DNA of 64,000 bases from Actinernus sp. WN-2022 (Eukaryota > Cnidaria > Anthozoa > Actiniaria > Actinernidae), in NCBI GenBank assembly GCA_030867875.1, contig JAOWCC010001501.1:19435524-19499523 (forward strand), read 5' to 3'. This document shows, in pieces, positions 1 through 14,700 of this stretch. Both the position numbers and the translations under genes were made by a program. How positions within the stretch are numbered: position 1 is the first letter of the stretch; every line of letters starts with the position of its first letter. A model generated the notes under the pieces. That model was not told where the DNA came from, searched no databases, and saw only the letters and a program-made list of their open reading frames with translations.

Positions 1-357
1 CTTGATCTTACAATGTACGTCATCCAACTCATTCGACTTTGCAATAATTTGAATAAATATTTAGCATTTACTCTAAAATAACTGTTTTCTTTACTAACAA
101 CTCGCAAACTGTGTATAATTTATTCTCTATATATCGATGTTGTTGTGATGGAAAGGCGCCATGGAGAATAATGCATTAATGAGGTGACGTAAGATCAAGA
201 ATCGATCCAGGCTTTTTCTTGCGCGGTCATGGGTCAGGAAAGGTCAAATTTTCACCATTTCAAACAAGCCTAGAACATAGAGTATTCTCTGTAAGCCAAA
301 AATTTCTTCGCAGAAGTACTCAAAACCTTTCAAAGATTCATATGTATAAAAATTGTG
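1..357 (+). repeat. Dispersed repeat, truncated copy of the 26569-27110 foldback element
   Basis: From about base 45 to 357 this matches 26781-27090 in the same orientation at roughly 90 percent by eye, including a shared GGCGCCAT stretch and the run TCATATGTATAAAAATTG. Similarity stops at about 357, where the other copy continues into its terminal arm, so this copy lacks that end. Its left end is outside the window. Confidence 0.75.
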
Positions 358-2656
358 CAGCTCGATCTACACCATGAACACGGTAGACTGTTTGTCATCG
401 TGCTGAAACAAAACCGGGAAACCTTAGCTTTCTGCATTGAATTCTCTTTAAATTTTTGGCCGATTGAAGATAACAAAACTTTATTGCTTCATTCTTTGTG
501 GACTTTCAGTCTTCGATGATTCTAACTTCTTGGAACTCTGGAGTATAATCCCTCCAGCCATTGTTTGTCCTAAGAACTTTACACCCACTTCCAAATTTAC
601 TCACAAACTATATTTATATAACAAACTACATGTAAATTGTGCTTTTTTTTTTTTTTTTTTTTAATATGGCACCAAGAAAGATCTACTTTTACACTTTTGG
701 GCATAATAATTAAATGCATTATAAACGTAGTAAATCTTTACGAACGAAAAGTAGTGCTGAAAATCACAGGATGGCAAGAATGAAATAACATGCCCAGTGA
801 ATGACAGCAGCTGTCAATCATTTTTTGCGCCTTTTTTAGCGTGAAATCAGTGTCACATTTTCAAGGGATTTTTGTAATGCTAGATTAGGGCTTTTAGATT
901 TAGAATTTGATAAAAAAACGCATTTTTAAAACTTTACCATTTTGAACCTTTATCAATACCTTAATAGCCACCAATCAAACATTGACTCCTTATATATTGA
1001 TTATATTGTCTTGTTAGTATAAAATTAAACTCTAGAATATGCCTTATTACACAGTATGGTGCACAAATGTACGTTTGTATTATAACCCCTTTTAAGGTAT
1101 TTGCATACCTTTGTCACGATCATCCAATCAAGCATGACAATAGCCTGTCAAGTAATCAAATGGGAAGTACAGCATACAATGAAGACTTGGGAAAAGTATT
1201 TTAGAAGAAGGAAATGTATGTAAAATACGATATTGCCTTATCAAAAAAATTATGTTAAAACAGAGTTTCAAACTTTCAAAATGTGTGATGATCTAAAACA
1301 GTTACCAGTGACCTACATGAACTTGTTGATTTTGTTAACACTGAACTGCTGTTTACAAGAAATGTTCAAAGGCATCCAAATCAAAGCCTCAGGGCCCCAA
1401 ACTCGTCTAAAACAAAAAGAGAATGGTGGGAAAAACATGTTGTCTACCATGAACTAGTTTTCTTTTTTGTTGGTCCATTTTCTAGATGGGAAATTGTTAA
1501 AATTGCAAACTAATCAAATCGTATTCAAACAAATTATTAGTCACAGTCGCATTTTGCTAACTGTCTTGACCAGCTGATTATCAATTACAATAATGCTCCA
1601 GGATGTTGGCTCCTTTGTATAAAAAGCTTAAAGCAAACTCGGGAGTAATTCTAGAAAATCATTGAATTGTAGCTGGAATCTTCAATACATCAATAGACTA
1701 CTCACAATATTCCTGTTTCACATGTTAATTGTGGTTTTGTTTGATTATTTGATAGGCCCGTTCTTGTACTTGATTGGATATTATATTTTGACAAAAGTTT
1801 GCAAATACATTTATACATTAAAAGTATAGTCATACGTTTGTGTGCCATGCTGTGATAGAGCAAAATATAATCTAACTGTTAATATTATTGTAGATAATTG
1901 TACAATGTCCTAATCAAACCAATACTATGATAAAATAATTACTGTGCAGTCTGGGAAAATTGCTCTAAGGAACAATATTACAGAGACTACATGTACATTT
2001 ATTAAGGATGCAAAATGTTGTGTGCAAAATGTGCTAGAATAGTGTTGAATGCAAACTGCTGTACTTCAATAACTCTGTGAATCTTTTTATGAAACAGTGA
2101 GCTGACTATTGATGATAACATACATGTAATATGTACATTGTCCTTTACAAATGTAGGTCGCTAGACACACATCTGTATTTTTTTTTTATTTACCTTACAT
2201 AGCATTATCTTTGATTACTACAGAAAACCACAAACATATATTTCAACAGTCGTGTTGTCTGTTAAATTTCCATATGGCCCGAATACAGGCTCTGTGTAAT
2301 CTCCGATCCTGTTATTATGCATGACTTTAATTAATGTGTAACACCGTGACAAGTTTCCAATATACCAGCACTGTCACTGCTAATTATTTTGTTATTTTCC
2401 TGTCTACTCAGAGCCATTGTTAGAAAATCTTTAATCTAAAGTGCCAACTACATGTACATGTATCACAAACTTTCAGCTACTTACATATAAATTGGAAATG
2501 GTTAGTCTCTTCAAAATTTTTGAGAGTGAAAACATGTCTGGTATTATATTGCAGGCAAATTAAGTAACATCATAAATTATAATATTATTGGCATAAATGA
2601 TTTACAGTACATTGTATATCTTTCATGACTTGTGTACGTCTGGTATTTGTCTTTAG
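358..2656. other. Intronic or upstream sequence without recognisable genes
   Basis: AT-rich sequence left of the first visible MGST3 exon. I see a T tract at 643-662 and, at 2268-2295, a short match to the right end of the 20198-23361 insertion (CCATATGGCCCGA). I found no exon that could encode the missing MGST3 N-terminus, which is presumably further left. Confidence 0.5.
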
Positions 2657-2721
2657 TACCCAAAGATGTATGATGACAAGGAAGTTGTGTTTAACTGCTA
2701 CCAGAGAGCACATCAGAACAC
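2657..2721 (+). CDS. MGST3: MGST3 exon a (RAHQNT motif)
   Basis: Preceded by TGTCTTTAG and followed by GTAAGT. It reads YPKMYDDKEVVFNCYQRAHQ and onward, in frame from its first base, and ends after two bases of the Thr codon (phase 2). The Arg-Ala-His-Gln-Asn block is the glutathione-site signature of MGST2/MGST3/LTC4S-type MAPEG proteins. Confidence 0.9.
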
Positions 2722-5700
2722 GTAAGTAAATACTTATTTAAGTAAATACTAAAGGTTGATTTCTACCAGTACCTGTGGCTGGTTATCTAATATAGGGAAT
2801 CACTGAAAAGAATAGGGCTGCCCAGGACAGGGTAGCCTGCTTGCAGGCGGTGGAGGAGCAAACGGATCATCGAAGCGGCCGCCATATTGGCCGAGCGTGA
2901 TTGAGACCTGAGATCGAATGACAAATGGAGGGGGAGGGGGGTGGGGGAGAACAAGCAGATCTGAAAGACCGCCTGCACGAACACCCCTGGTTTCTGAGTA
3001 CAAAAGTTAGATCCCGTCCACCAGCGGTGTCAATCAAAGCTTTAATCGCGGCAAGTGTTGAAAGCAAGAACTGAAAGGAATAAGTGTAGCCTGCGAAGTG
3101 GCGTAACTAGAATAAGAGTTGTGTAGTGAGCTTGCAGTTGATAAAATATGGCGATTAATACAAAAGGTTGGTCTTTTTTGAAGACTAAGGTGAAGTACCC
3201 TGGTTGCAGAGGTTTTCTAGAGAGAACAGCCACGGAGAAAGCCGCGAAGGCGGCGAACTGCGAGAGGTTTGTTGTCAAGTTCTCTTTCCGCAAGTTCGTA
3301 AACCGTAAATATCAGGCTCTGTATATACAATGTACATGTAGCTTCCTCCTGCTCTGTTTTCAAAGTTATCTCCTTCGCCTTAACCCTGGTTCCAGAGGGT
3401 TTCTTGAGAGAACATGTACAGCTGCTCGCTTCTTTCTCCGTAGCTGGGTAAAGGTACTTTGAAAACAGAGCAGGAGGAAGCTAGTATACAGAGCCTTTAT
3501 TTTGTCTTAGAATTTAACAACCTGACCTGTGAATTGTGACCTGTACTTTAAACCTGCCATTCTGGCTGTGCTTTCGACAGGCTTTGTTTACGGTAAAGAG
3601 AACTCGACAACGAACCGTGATTTAATTCGCCACTGATAAGTATTGTTGTCGACCAAATCCGGCTATTGACTTCACGGCCGTTGAACTAGGAAATAATCAG
3701 AAATCTGCCTCAATACATTTATGCAACGGTCGTCCATTTCTTTCGGCAAACATTCACTAAGATGGACTTCGAGTTGTCAGAGAAAGATGATCACAACATT
3801 TACCTGTGTACTTTGCACTCGTACTGTAGTTTGTTTGTCCACGAGTTCTTCAATATCGAGTTCCAGACAAAATTGTCTCCATCGGAGTTTTCTTTGAAGT
3901 TTAGAGATTTTTTTCCATCCTGTATTTATCTTTATGCGAGCTTAATTCTTTTAAGAAAGAAAGCAGCCGCTTGTATGGCACCTGACTGCGGCCTGGACGG
4001 CTTTGTGAAGCAGCTTGTATTAAATGTATGTATTTCGGAGGATTTGCAAACTCTTTGAGAGACTGATGGGGCAAACGCAACAAGCTATAAAAACCGAACT
4101 GTCTACATATATATCTAAAGTGGTACTGTCGCAGTCCTTTCCATGGAGAACTTTGAACAAAAATAGCTGGTTTTATTGAAATTTCAGTATCTGAGAACCA
4201 ATTGACAATTTTACTAACATTTTGCATTGCATTTGACAGCGAGCGAAGTTTGTTTTGAATATTGCATGCATTTCAATCAAACCAAATCAAAATTGGCAGG
4301 CTGTCACACGTCGACTCCTATTGGTCAATTAAGAATGGGTTACAAGTTAATGGAAATCATGTGCGTGGTGGGCGGATACTCAGAAACCAGGGGTGTTCGT
4401 GCAGGCGGTCTTTCAGATCTGCTTGTTCTCCCCCTCCCCATCCATTTGTCATTCGATCCCAGGTCTCAATCACGCTCGGCCAATATGGCGGCCGCTTCGA
4501 TGATCCGTTTGCTGCACGAAAAAACACCCTCCACCGCCTGCAAGCAGGCTAAGGACAGGGCTGTGGCGGTTTCTGGCCCTCATCTTTATGAGGCCTGGTT
4601 TATAAGTAGATGAACTTGATAAAAGTTATTAGTTGATTTATCAATCCCAAAAACATTGTTGTATCCTTCCTGCCTCACAAACGGAGCTCAGCACTGATAG
4701 CAACTACTCATGTATGTGTGAATGAGAATGCATAAATATTGTTTCCTCTCATTGAAATGTTTGTTATGGTTACCTAAATGTAATTATACAGGAGCTGGGG
4801 TGGTGTAGTGGTCTGGTTCGATTCCTGGACGTGATGACGTGTGGGTTGAGTTTATTGGTACAATTGTATCTCGCCCTTGCTCCGAGGGTTTTCTCCGGTT
4901 TTTCTCCCTCTGCAAAAACCAACACACTAAATTCCAATACAATCTGTGGTTTAGCTGTGTCCTGACTTTGATCAGCCCCTAGAAATTTAGATTTTTATGC
5001 TGTGTTTTTCCGTAAATTGTACTGTCGCTAGGTGTCAGTTATGGACCGATTTTCTTGAATGTTCATAAACTCATTTGAATTTCCTGGGTGGCACCATCTT
5101 GGATCTTATGACGTCACTTGGTTTTCCCTATTGTCAGAAAACAATATTAGCTCTTTTGTTGTGTAGCAATAGGAGCAACTGTGTCATGTCATAAGACCCA
5201 AATGTCCTAAGTTGGTTATTTCAAATAACCTTGGAAATAAAGGGCCTGTTGGGCAAAAGGGGCATCAGTGACAATTAAAAAAAAAAAAAACTCAACATTT
5301 CCTCTTCTCACTAGCTAAGAAAGCCTTTCAGATGAAAGAGGAATTTATGACCACTCAAAAGAAGCAAGTAATCAAGCTGTTTCTATAGAAAAAGAGTTGA
5401 GGTTGGTTGGGTTACTGGAAACACAACATTTATTATTTAGCAAGAAGGTATCTGAATTAATGCAGAATAAACAGTTATCATTAGGTTAAAATTTTTTTTT
5501 ACACTTTTGACTAAGTGTATATATAATTATACAGTAGTAACAGCTGTCTTAAATTTAAGGAAGGGGAGGAAATACTTTAAAGGAAAAATATGATAAATGT
5601 GTGCCAAGGCCAAAGTAGCAGTCAGCTTTCGAGTTGGCAGTGCTTGAAGGTATGTATGTCAGTGAGGGAAATTTAGTTCTAATTTTCCCTCTTGCATAGA

Positions 5701-8700
5701 CCCATTCGAAAAATGGCGTCCAATTTAACTAACTATTGTTTAGTACTGACTAGCCTCGCTTACACGTTAAAAAGCTTTTGTGTGTACTGACTAGCCTCGT
5801 GTTCACGTTACCAGAACAATAGCTTTTTAAATTGGACGCCATTTTTCGAATGGGCCTATGGTAAATGAGGGAGATTTTAAGTGAACAAATGCATGCTGAT
5901 GACTCAGGGATGTTAGAGATTACATACATGTACGTGTGTCCCTCGTAGAACAAAGAAAACCAAGGCGACTATGGTATTATGTGACTAAAACCTGTTTGGC
6001 AACTAAAACTGAACCAATTTAATAGTTGGACTAGATTTTATTTGCTAGTCACCAAGGATTTTTTTTATTTTTGAGGCCTGAAAATAAATGTGTAATCCTA
6101 ACACATTTTGGTCTTATTTTTCCTAGACTGGAGAACTACCCCCAGTTCTTGATGATGCTTTTAATTGGTGGGCTTGAGCACCCTGTAAGTTATGTCCCTG
6201 TATGTTCCCTGTAAGTTACATGTATGTCCCCAAACCTGTACATTATGACCCTTATGTCCCCTGTAAGTTAATGTATGCTAATATGTTCTCAAGCCTATAT
6301 GTGTCCCCTGTAAGTTACATGTGTGTCCCCTCAACTGTAAGTTATGTGCCCTTATGTCCCCTGTAAGTTACATGTGTGTCTCCTCACCTGTACGTTATGT
6401 GCCCTGTAAGTTACATGTGTGTCTCCTCACCTGTACGTTATGTCCCCTGTAAGTTACATGTGTGTCTCCTCACCTGTACGTTATGTGCCCTGTAAGTTAC
6501 ATGTGTCCCCTCACCTGTAAGTTGTGCCCTTATGTCCCCTGTAAGTTACACGTGTGTCCCCTCACCTGTGCCCTTATGTCCCCTGTAAGTTACATGTGTG
6601 TCCCCTCACCTGTAAGTTATGTGCCCTTGTGTCCCCTGTAAGTTACTGTATGCTCCAACTGTTTTTTTTTTAACTATATGTAGCATCTATAACATGTCAA
6701 GCAGGGCCCAGTTGTTCAAAGCAAGGGTAACTTAATCTCTAGGATAGAGCTAAATCTCTAATACGTTCAGGGCTACAGCAAGTTTGTCATGTAGGGCCTC
6801 TTGTTGTTGGAGTTTCAAAGGCTTAAAGACCTTGAAAGACGGAGAGAAAAGCCCCATAATAAGGCACTCCGCAATTTATGACAGAATGACCCAGTGTGTT
6901 TTCTGGAAGGCATAAAATCCATGTAATTGTGTCAAAATCTTTTTTTAGACATTAAATCATTAAAAGTTTTGAAGTGAAACCCAATGGTTTTGATGGGAAA
7001 GTAAGCTATATTTGTATTTTTGTTTTATGGCTGCCATGTTGGTGTCCCAAAGAGGGACAACAAGATGGTGGCTGAATACAAAGGACTGTAAAATTGTCAT
7101 ACACTCATTGGCACACAGCTCCGTTAGGAATTGGGTTATTAGTGTATTTTGGGTGGTCCTACAAGGACAATAACATTGTTGCACGTGCTCATATGTTGTA
7201 TGTTTTGACGGGAAATTGGCAGCTTACCACTTATAAATTAAGTTTGCTCTCTTTGAAGTCTGACACCTAGCTGGAGAGATGGTTAAAGCAGTGTAGATAC
7301 TTGTTGGAATGACTAACTTTTTGAATGAGTGATTTTGGAAAGTATTTATTTTCAAATTGCAAAGAAACTGACATTCAGTCGGCCATGCAATAACTCTGCT
7401 TTCCGATCAAGCTAATTGAAGGTGTGAAAACTTAGTACTTAAACAACCTTTCTTCTTGAAGTGCATTATAGCGTCAACTGAGAATTTGATGAGTGAAAGG
7501 GCTAATGCATTCAAATTTGAAAAATAAATGTGGCAATGAAAGAGTTCATATAAAAAAGAATTACAAACAGACCTTAATGAAAGACTTGAAAAACCCAAAA
7601 GAAGCCAAAACAGAATGACCACAGACACTCGTGTTTGATTCGGCTCTCTGGTAACCAAGCTTGTAATAATTCTACAAAATAGGGGGAGAAGATGGGAGAA
7701 AAAGCAAAAATAGTAATAATTATGATCAAACTCATTAATACATAATTTGTACATGTAATTCATGAAGAAAATACAAGGAAATCAATGTGCAATACATGTA
7801 AGTGATCTGTAAATCTGATACAGATTCGTCCTGATTTGTATAAACATTGGCTTCGATTTTATGGCTGAAATAGGTTGTATCACCAAAATAACTGAAATAA
7901 AAAACACTACATATCTAGACATTTGATAAGCCACATATGTACAGAATTTGTGTCTCAAGTTTGTAAACCCAATAAAACACTGCTACTTACATGTATTCTG
8001 TAATCTACATGTATTACAAGTAATATTTTGGCAATCTGGTTGATTTTTAACCATTAAGTAATATTTTGGCAACCATTATAGCAACTTTATGGCAAATCAC
8101 TACTTCAAATCAAAACTTCATATCAGTATTGTTTTGTGTACGCATATAGCAATCCATGTATAATTATTTAAAGTGACATTGGTTGAACAAATAATCACGA
8201 CAGAGGAATTTATTTAATGCTGCCCTCAAATAGTTTCATGCATTGATAATATTAGGTTGCTTGTCCTTTTAAAACTGTTATCTTCTGAGATATAAGTCAT
8301 TGTGTTTGGTATAATTATCTTGTACTTAATGTACAAGCTAAACTGGGACATCTTTAATTTATTCTCCAAATTTCAAAGCAAACAGTTTGAATGCAAGTTG
8401 TCAATCGAACTGAACCTTCAACTCTCTTAAAAACAAGAGTAAAAAAAGTTAAGTAACATAATACCCTGAGATAGAAAATAAATACCATGTGCATATCCTG
8501 ATATGCTTTTCAAACTTTTTCGATAGAGGATGGCAAAGATTAAAGTGGATTACAAAAGCTTACTCTAGAAACTTGATTTTGGTTACAGTGAACCGAATTC
8601 AAGTTGCTATATAAATGTCTTTTAAAAGCAGTATCTTTAATCCACTCTAATCTTTTCCATCCTTCAACAACATTGTCTCATATTTTGTCCAGTTTAGCTG

Positions 8701-11700
8701 AAAAGCATACTCTGCTAATCTGAGTAGTTATTTTTGTCTTTCATTATGGCAAAGTTTATCATTTGGGGGTTGACATTGCTCCTTTAAAGTGTATAACCTG
8801 AACTCTTTTTGTCCCAAATTCTATTTCTGATATACTTCATTTGTCTAAATTAGTTTTCTTAGAGGCAGGAGTAGCAATTAAACTAAAATGGAAACCTACA
8901 GGATTTTAACAGTACAATTTTTTAACATGATATAAAGGTACACCTCGTATTATTGAACAGGGATAAAAAGTGATCATTAGTAGCTTTTGTTATGTATATT
9001 ATTTTATTACCGTTTTCATTGAAGTGCAACTGTTTAAAGTTTCAAGTCTTGTTTGGAAAATTGCATTTAGCTGACCATCAATCAGATGCAGAGTCTGGTA
9101 TAATTCAAAACTTTCATTGGCAAACTGCCTAGACGAATACTGCAGTATTCACTGGTTAGCTCAGTTGGTAGAGCACTGTCTAGAGTGCAGGAGGTCAGGG
9201 GTTCGAATCCCGGCTTGGGCAGGGACGCATATAAGCCATTGACCTTGTCTCCTTCCTCTTCTAATCTATACAAGGGGATGTGAAAGAACCTGTTGTGTTA
9301 TTTTGAGAAAGAGTAGTGGATTGTCTTCTGACACAACAGGCTGGTGTTCTGTAAACTATACGGCAGCACATTGCACCACAATATCAGTCCGTATCACAAT
9401 AATAACCTTGTGAAGTGCATTTGAATATATTGATATAGAATTTGCACTATATAAATGAGTACCTTTACTTTATTTTTTACTTTATTCGTTTGATTGATGG
9501 TCGGCTAAGTGCAACTTTCAAAACACGACTTGAAACTTCCAGGGTTGCACTAACCAATGACAATGGCAATAACAAATCAAGCACAGCAAGTTTTGGACAT
9601 TTTATGACAATATTTTACCAATAAGAGTACAGACAATGAAAAATTTATGCAACTTTCGTTTTACCACAACTTCTCAGTTTCTGGTGTTCTGATTGGCTTT
9701 AATTGCCATTGGAAACAGGATGACATACCACGGATTGCATCACAGAGTACGTGATAGCGCATGCTAGAATCACTTAGCTTTTCTCTCACAATTCCATCAT
9801 TTTCAAGGCTAGCTCTTCCGTTTGACTAGTTCTGGTTTGTTGTTGTAAAAACAAATTTACGATTATAGTATACTAGCTGTGTTATGTCCTCTTATTTACA
9901 CGTTCTGCATCATCGCATGGTCAAACTTGTGGATTCACTCAGCTAGCGCCACATGAAGTCCACAACAATTTTGACCATGCGATGACATAAAACGTGGTCA
10001 ATAAGAGGATGTACCATGATAAACTATCGAAAATTAGTTAATTTCACAACAAACCAGTTTAGGCCAGTTCAGCGGCTGTGTGCATGCCTCATGTCAGCAT
10101 CATTGTTGCCCATACTTTTATTGATAATAACCATGAAGAGCCAATCAGACAGCAATAAATCTGGGTTTTGTTGTACAATGGTTCCATTAAGTTTTAGTGT
10201 AGGTGGGGAATCATAAGTGAGGAATTTTTGGCTGCAATCTAGGAAATTGGACCATTTTTTTGCCATGTACATGTAGTTAGTGCTTTACGGGTATGGTTAT
10301 CATGACTGCACTCTATCAGTCTCGGGTAGTTCTGCTTGGTACCAGGCTTTTTTAGAGACCCCAGATTGTAAAATTAATGTATAAAGCTAACATTTATATT
10401 TAATTTTATTCTTGTAGGCTATCTGCTCTGCTGCAGGCCTAGTTTGGATCATTGGCAGGCTCGTATATGCCCATGGGTACTATACTGGAGGTAAGGAGAC
10501 ACACCTGAGTGGAAGGGGCCTTTCGCAAAGGGATTCATGTCAAATGTTGTAGTCTACAGGGCCCAAATTCAAATTTTAACCATTTGGGGTAGGATACAAA
10601 AAAAAATACTATCAACTGAGATTTGACTGTGCTTTACAGGCTGGTACATGTACATGTAGTTCAACTACAGAGTACTGATTGAGTAACTTACAAAACAAAG
10701 CTTTATTATCAAAGACCACTAGTACCTACCTACAGGGCGAATTATACATTTTAAGTTATGGGCATGGAGTAGAAAGGGGAGAAGGTTATACATGGGGGAG
10801 ATTTAATACACAGGGGACTGCTTGTTGTTTTGTTTGATCAAACTTCAAAATAATGTAACAGCCAATATTAGAATGATGTGCAACAAGAAAGTGAGTGTTT
10901 GTTGTTTTTCCCTCTTTCTTTTGCCATAATTATTTAATGCACTGTGCATAATAACTCCTGACGGTATTCTCGTACATAAGATCAGATCAGATATAATTGT
11001 ACTTTATTAGCACCTATAGCAGATGGTACATTGGATTGTTGTTGATAGCACTGTATTTTACATAATAATTTCCAAACAGTTGTGATAACTAAAACAATAT
11101 AGGACTTATATAGGCCCTTAGGCAAGATAGAGAAAGTGCTGATAAGCTACATGAGCTACTTAATCAATCCATAGGTGGGTTTACGACTAGTTGTTAGGTT
11201 GCAAAAGAAATAATTTCTTATCATATCATAATTTATGTTTCACACTTGACTAAAGTGGAATTCATATCCTATATCTTTGACAGGTGGGGCAATATTATTC
11301 TCACTTCTTGTTTGGTGTATGGTCTAGTGTACCTCACTCTTTGTAAACAGCGATTACTTATTCTAATTTTGCTTGATATTCATTTTTTTAGAGACAACCA
11401 CAAGGTACTTTTCTAATTCATAATCAGTTTTAAACAATCTACGAGCCCTAAGTTTGTTGTCATACAAAGGTTTTTTTCTTTGGTCGTTAAAGATGTCTTG
11501 AACGATGTCGTACATGCATAATAATAATAATAATAATAACACTTATATAGCGCTTATCCAAACTGTTCTAAGCGCTTTACAATAATTAAAATAGTAACAA
11601 TCTGAAGTTTAAAAAAATTATAAAAACCTAACTAATATAATAAAAGCACATAAAATATAATATAGAAAATGAAATAGAAAATAGAAAACTCTTTGCTATA

Positions 11701-14700
11701 TTACTAATGACTGATAAAAATTTCTAACTTATCTAAAAAATAGACATAACATTATGATAAAATATAATACCCCCCATAAAACACCCATTCCACCCCCTCA
11801 AAAAAGAAAGACCTTTTCTGGTAGATTTTTAAGTCTGATTACAGAATAATTCACCATTCACCAATTACTCTTAAATTTGTTAGCAGTTGTCAGCTGATGT
11901 ACATTTACCAATGTAGTACAAAGAGCTAATGAATAATGTCTGTCTGTATTCTCGCCTTCCTCGTATTTGTCCAATGTTTTACTGACCTAATTTGATTCAT
12001 TTATGATTGGAAAAAGTTATCTTTAGTTAAAACTTAAAGAGCATATGAGCCCAAATATTTTATCATTAAAAATCAATTCTACATCTGAAGTAAATAGCTG
12101 AATAGTAATACTTCTTGATTTTAGTGTTCTGTCTATGAGTTATAAAGGTTTACATTTCGAATAAATTATGCTAATGATGTGACCTCAAACAGGGAATTTA
12201 CTGTCATTTCATTTCCCCTTGTGAATGACACTTCTGATTTAGACAGATATTTGGTAAAATCACTGATATCAGCTTCACATATAACAGGGATGTGTATAAA
12301 AGGTCATTTATCTCTACCAGCATGTTTTTGTATTAACCCTTTCCCTCCTGCACCGCCCGTAACCGCCCAATATGAAGCATGTACCTGGAGAAAATTATTG
12401 CATCAAACCTAGACATGCTGGAAAAATTAGAGCACATTTCATTGGAAACCCTACCGAAGCAGCCATACCTACCGTCAACGAGTGCATAGAATTCTCCCAA
12501 ATGGCATTGTGGGAAAAGTTTGAGCCCTCGGCTTAAAAAGTCAGCAGTATTTAACTGCCCCGGGCTAGCCAAACTTGAACCGAGGGGTAAGGGTTGAGTT
12601 AGCACTCGGGATTTCACCAACTGAGCCAAACATGTCCAATAGGGAAAGGGTTAACAAATTATTCCCTGTTTGACATCACTTAACATGTTTCAAATATATA
12701 CCTTTATAACCAGGAGCCCAGTAATAATAACTCATTGACACAAAACTCAAACTAAGAAATATTTTACAATTCAACTATTGACTTGATGTAGAATCGATTT
12801 TAATGTTAATAAATTTGGGCTTATACCACTGGTAGGCACTTTAAACGTAATACATATTGTTAGATTTTTAAGTAAGTAGGTAACAAGCAGATATTTTTTT
12901 CCCTGATTGGGTGAATGGGATCCTTGTGGTTTGTGACGTCACAACTCATTGTACAAACCACAGATCCCATTAACCCATCAAAAAAATACCAGCCAGAACG
13001 CCTTGGGACCATTTTAATGAGAATGACGCACTGTTTCGTAAAAAAAAAAAGCCTAAGACTTTCACAGGTTGAACTTTTCTTAATTTGTAATCCACTGTGA
13101 GTTTACTAAGTTATAAAATTTATCCACTTAAAAAGTTTAAGCCCTCGAAAATTTGAATATGAAACCTTTGTTCTTTTAGCCTGAATTTCAGCCGTCTCCT
13201 CAATGAACCAGAGGAGACGGCTGAGATGCAGGCTATTGTTCTTTCGGCCAGTAGAGTATAACGTTTTGGTGCGGCGTGGCTTGGGACTAGGCTGGGGAAA
13301 GCTCTGTATGTCTTGTTATTCTGGAATTACCTCCGTGTAAGAACCTCGCATACTGCATCATAAAACTCCCTTTGTTAACTATGAGTAATTTGCGACTTAG
13401 AATATTTCCAGAGCGGCACTTACAAACTTTACAAGGAATTGGGGAGCCCCTACTGGGGAGCCCCTACTGGGGAGCCCCTACTGGGGAGCCCCTACTGGGG
13501 AGCCCCTATTGGGGAGCCTCTACCAAACGGAACAAGCGACAGCATCCCCCTTTATTTTTTGATAATGCCCCCATAGATGACGTTTGTAGTCACAAGCACC
13601 TGGGTGTCACACTTGCTGCTAATCTCTCCTGGAAACCCCATATTCTAAATGTTTATGAAAAGGCTTCAAAGCGACTAAATTTTTTGAAAGGATTAAAATT
13701 CAAAATCAGTAGAGACGTTTTGGAAAAATTGTATAAATCGTTAATACGACCAATCATGGAATATGCAGATGTGCTTTGGGACGGTTGCCATGACAATGAA
13801 AGTGAGCTACTAGAGTTCGTGCAATATGAGTCTGCCAAGGTGGTCTCGGGTGCAATGAGGGGCACAAGTAGACAGAGATTACTCAATGAACTCGGCTGGG
13901 ACGATTTGAAAACCAGAAGATTAATTCATAAGCTTATTTTGTATTTCAAAATTGTTCGTAATTTTACCCCATCCTATTTGCGAGATCTGGTTCCTTTAAC
14001 AGTCCAACAAAGATCCGGGTTGGCTTTGAGGTCTGCTAATAATTTTTCCCTATTCCCCACCCGAACTGAGAGATATAAGAAATCTTTTTTTCCTTCGACA
14101 ATAAGATTATGGAACAGTGTGGACGAATCAATACGAGCAACAGAATCACTCGGTTTGTTTAAAAAACATTTAATTGATCTATATTGTTCACAGGCCAATA
14201 CTAGTTACCTAAATGTAGGTATAGATAGATATTTGTCGATATTGCACACTCGCCTTCGATTAAACTGTTGTGCACTTAACTATCATCTATTTAAAATCAA
14301 TCGTTCCGTTTCACCAGCTTGTGCTTGCGGGGCTGTCTATGAATCTGTGGCACATTATTTTTTAAATTGCCCACGATACGCTGCCCTTCGACCTCCCTTA
14401 TTCTCGGCTGCTGCACAATCACTGAAAGACCGTTGGAACCATTTGTCTGAATCTCAAAAAATTGACATATTCCTCTACGGATCGGTCAGTTTGACTTTTA
14501 ACGAAAATAAACGTTTATTTTTGAGCGTTCAGTCTTATATCAAACAATCTATGCGTTTTGTCAAAAACTACTAAATGTCTTACCGTATTGGTTCCAATTG
14601 CCTTATCATACTTTTCTTTATGTTTGTCACTATTGTCACTGTTATTGTTAGTTTTTTCTTCTGATTATGTAATCGTTAGCCCTCCTATATCACTCCTAAT

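Noticed and set aside
6185..6650. CRISPR-like or protein-coding repeat
   Set aside because: Unit length and spacing vary and the context is a eukaryotic intron; no open frame.
7407..7763. 118-codon minus-strand ORF
   Set aside because: Low-complexity hydrophobic frame in AT-rich intron; no domain or splice signals.
9148..9222. Possible functional tRNA gene
   Set aside because: A and B boxes are good but the 5' and 3' acceptor strands do not pair and the T stem is imperfect; called a SINE head.
12333..12629. 98-codon minus ORF with NTADFLSRG, resembling a retroelement fragment
   Set aside because: It lies exactly within the piggyBac-like MITE and overlaps the tRNA-like boxes; the match is too short.
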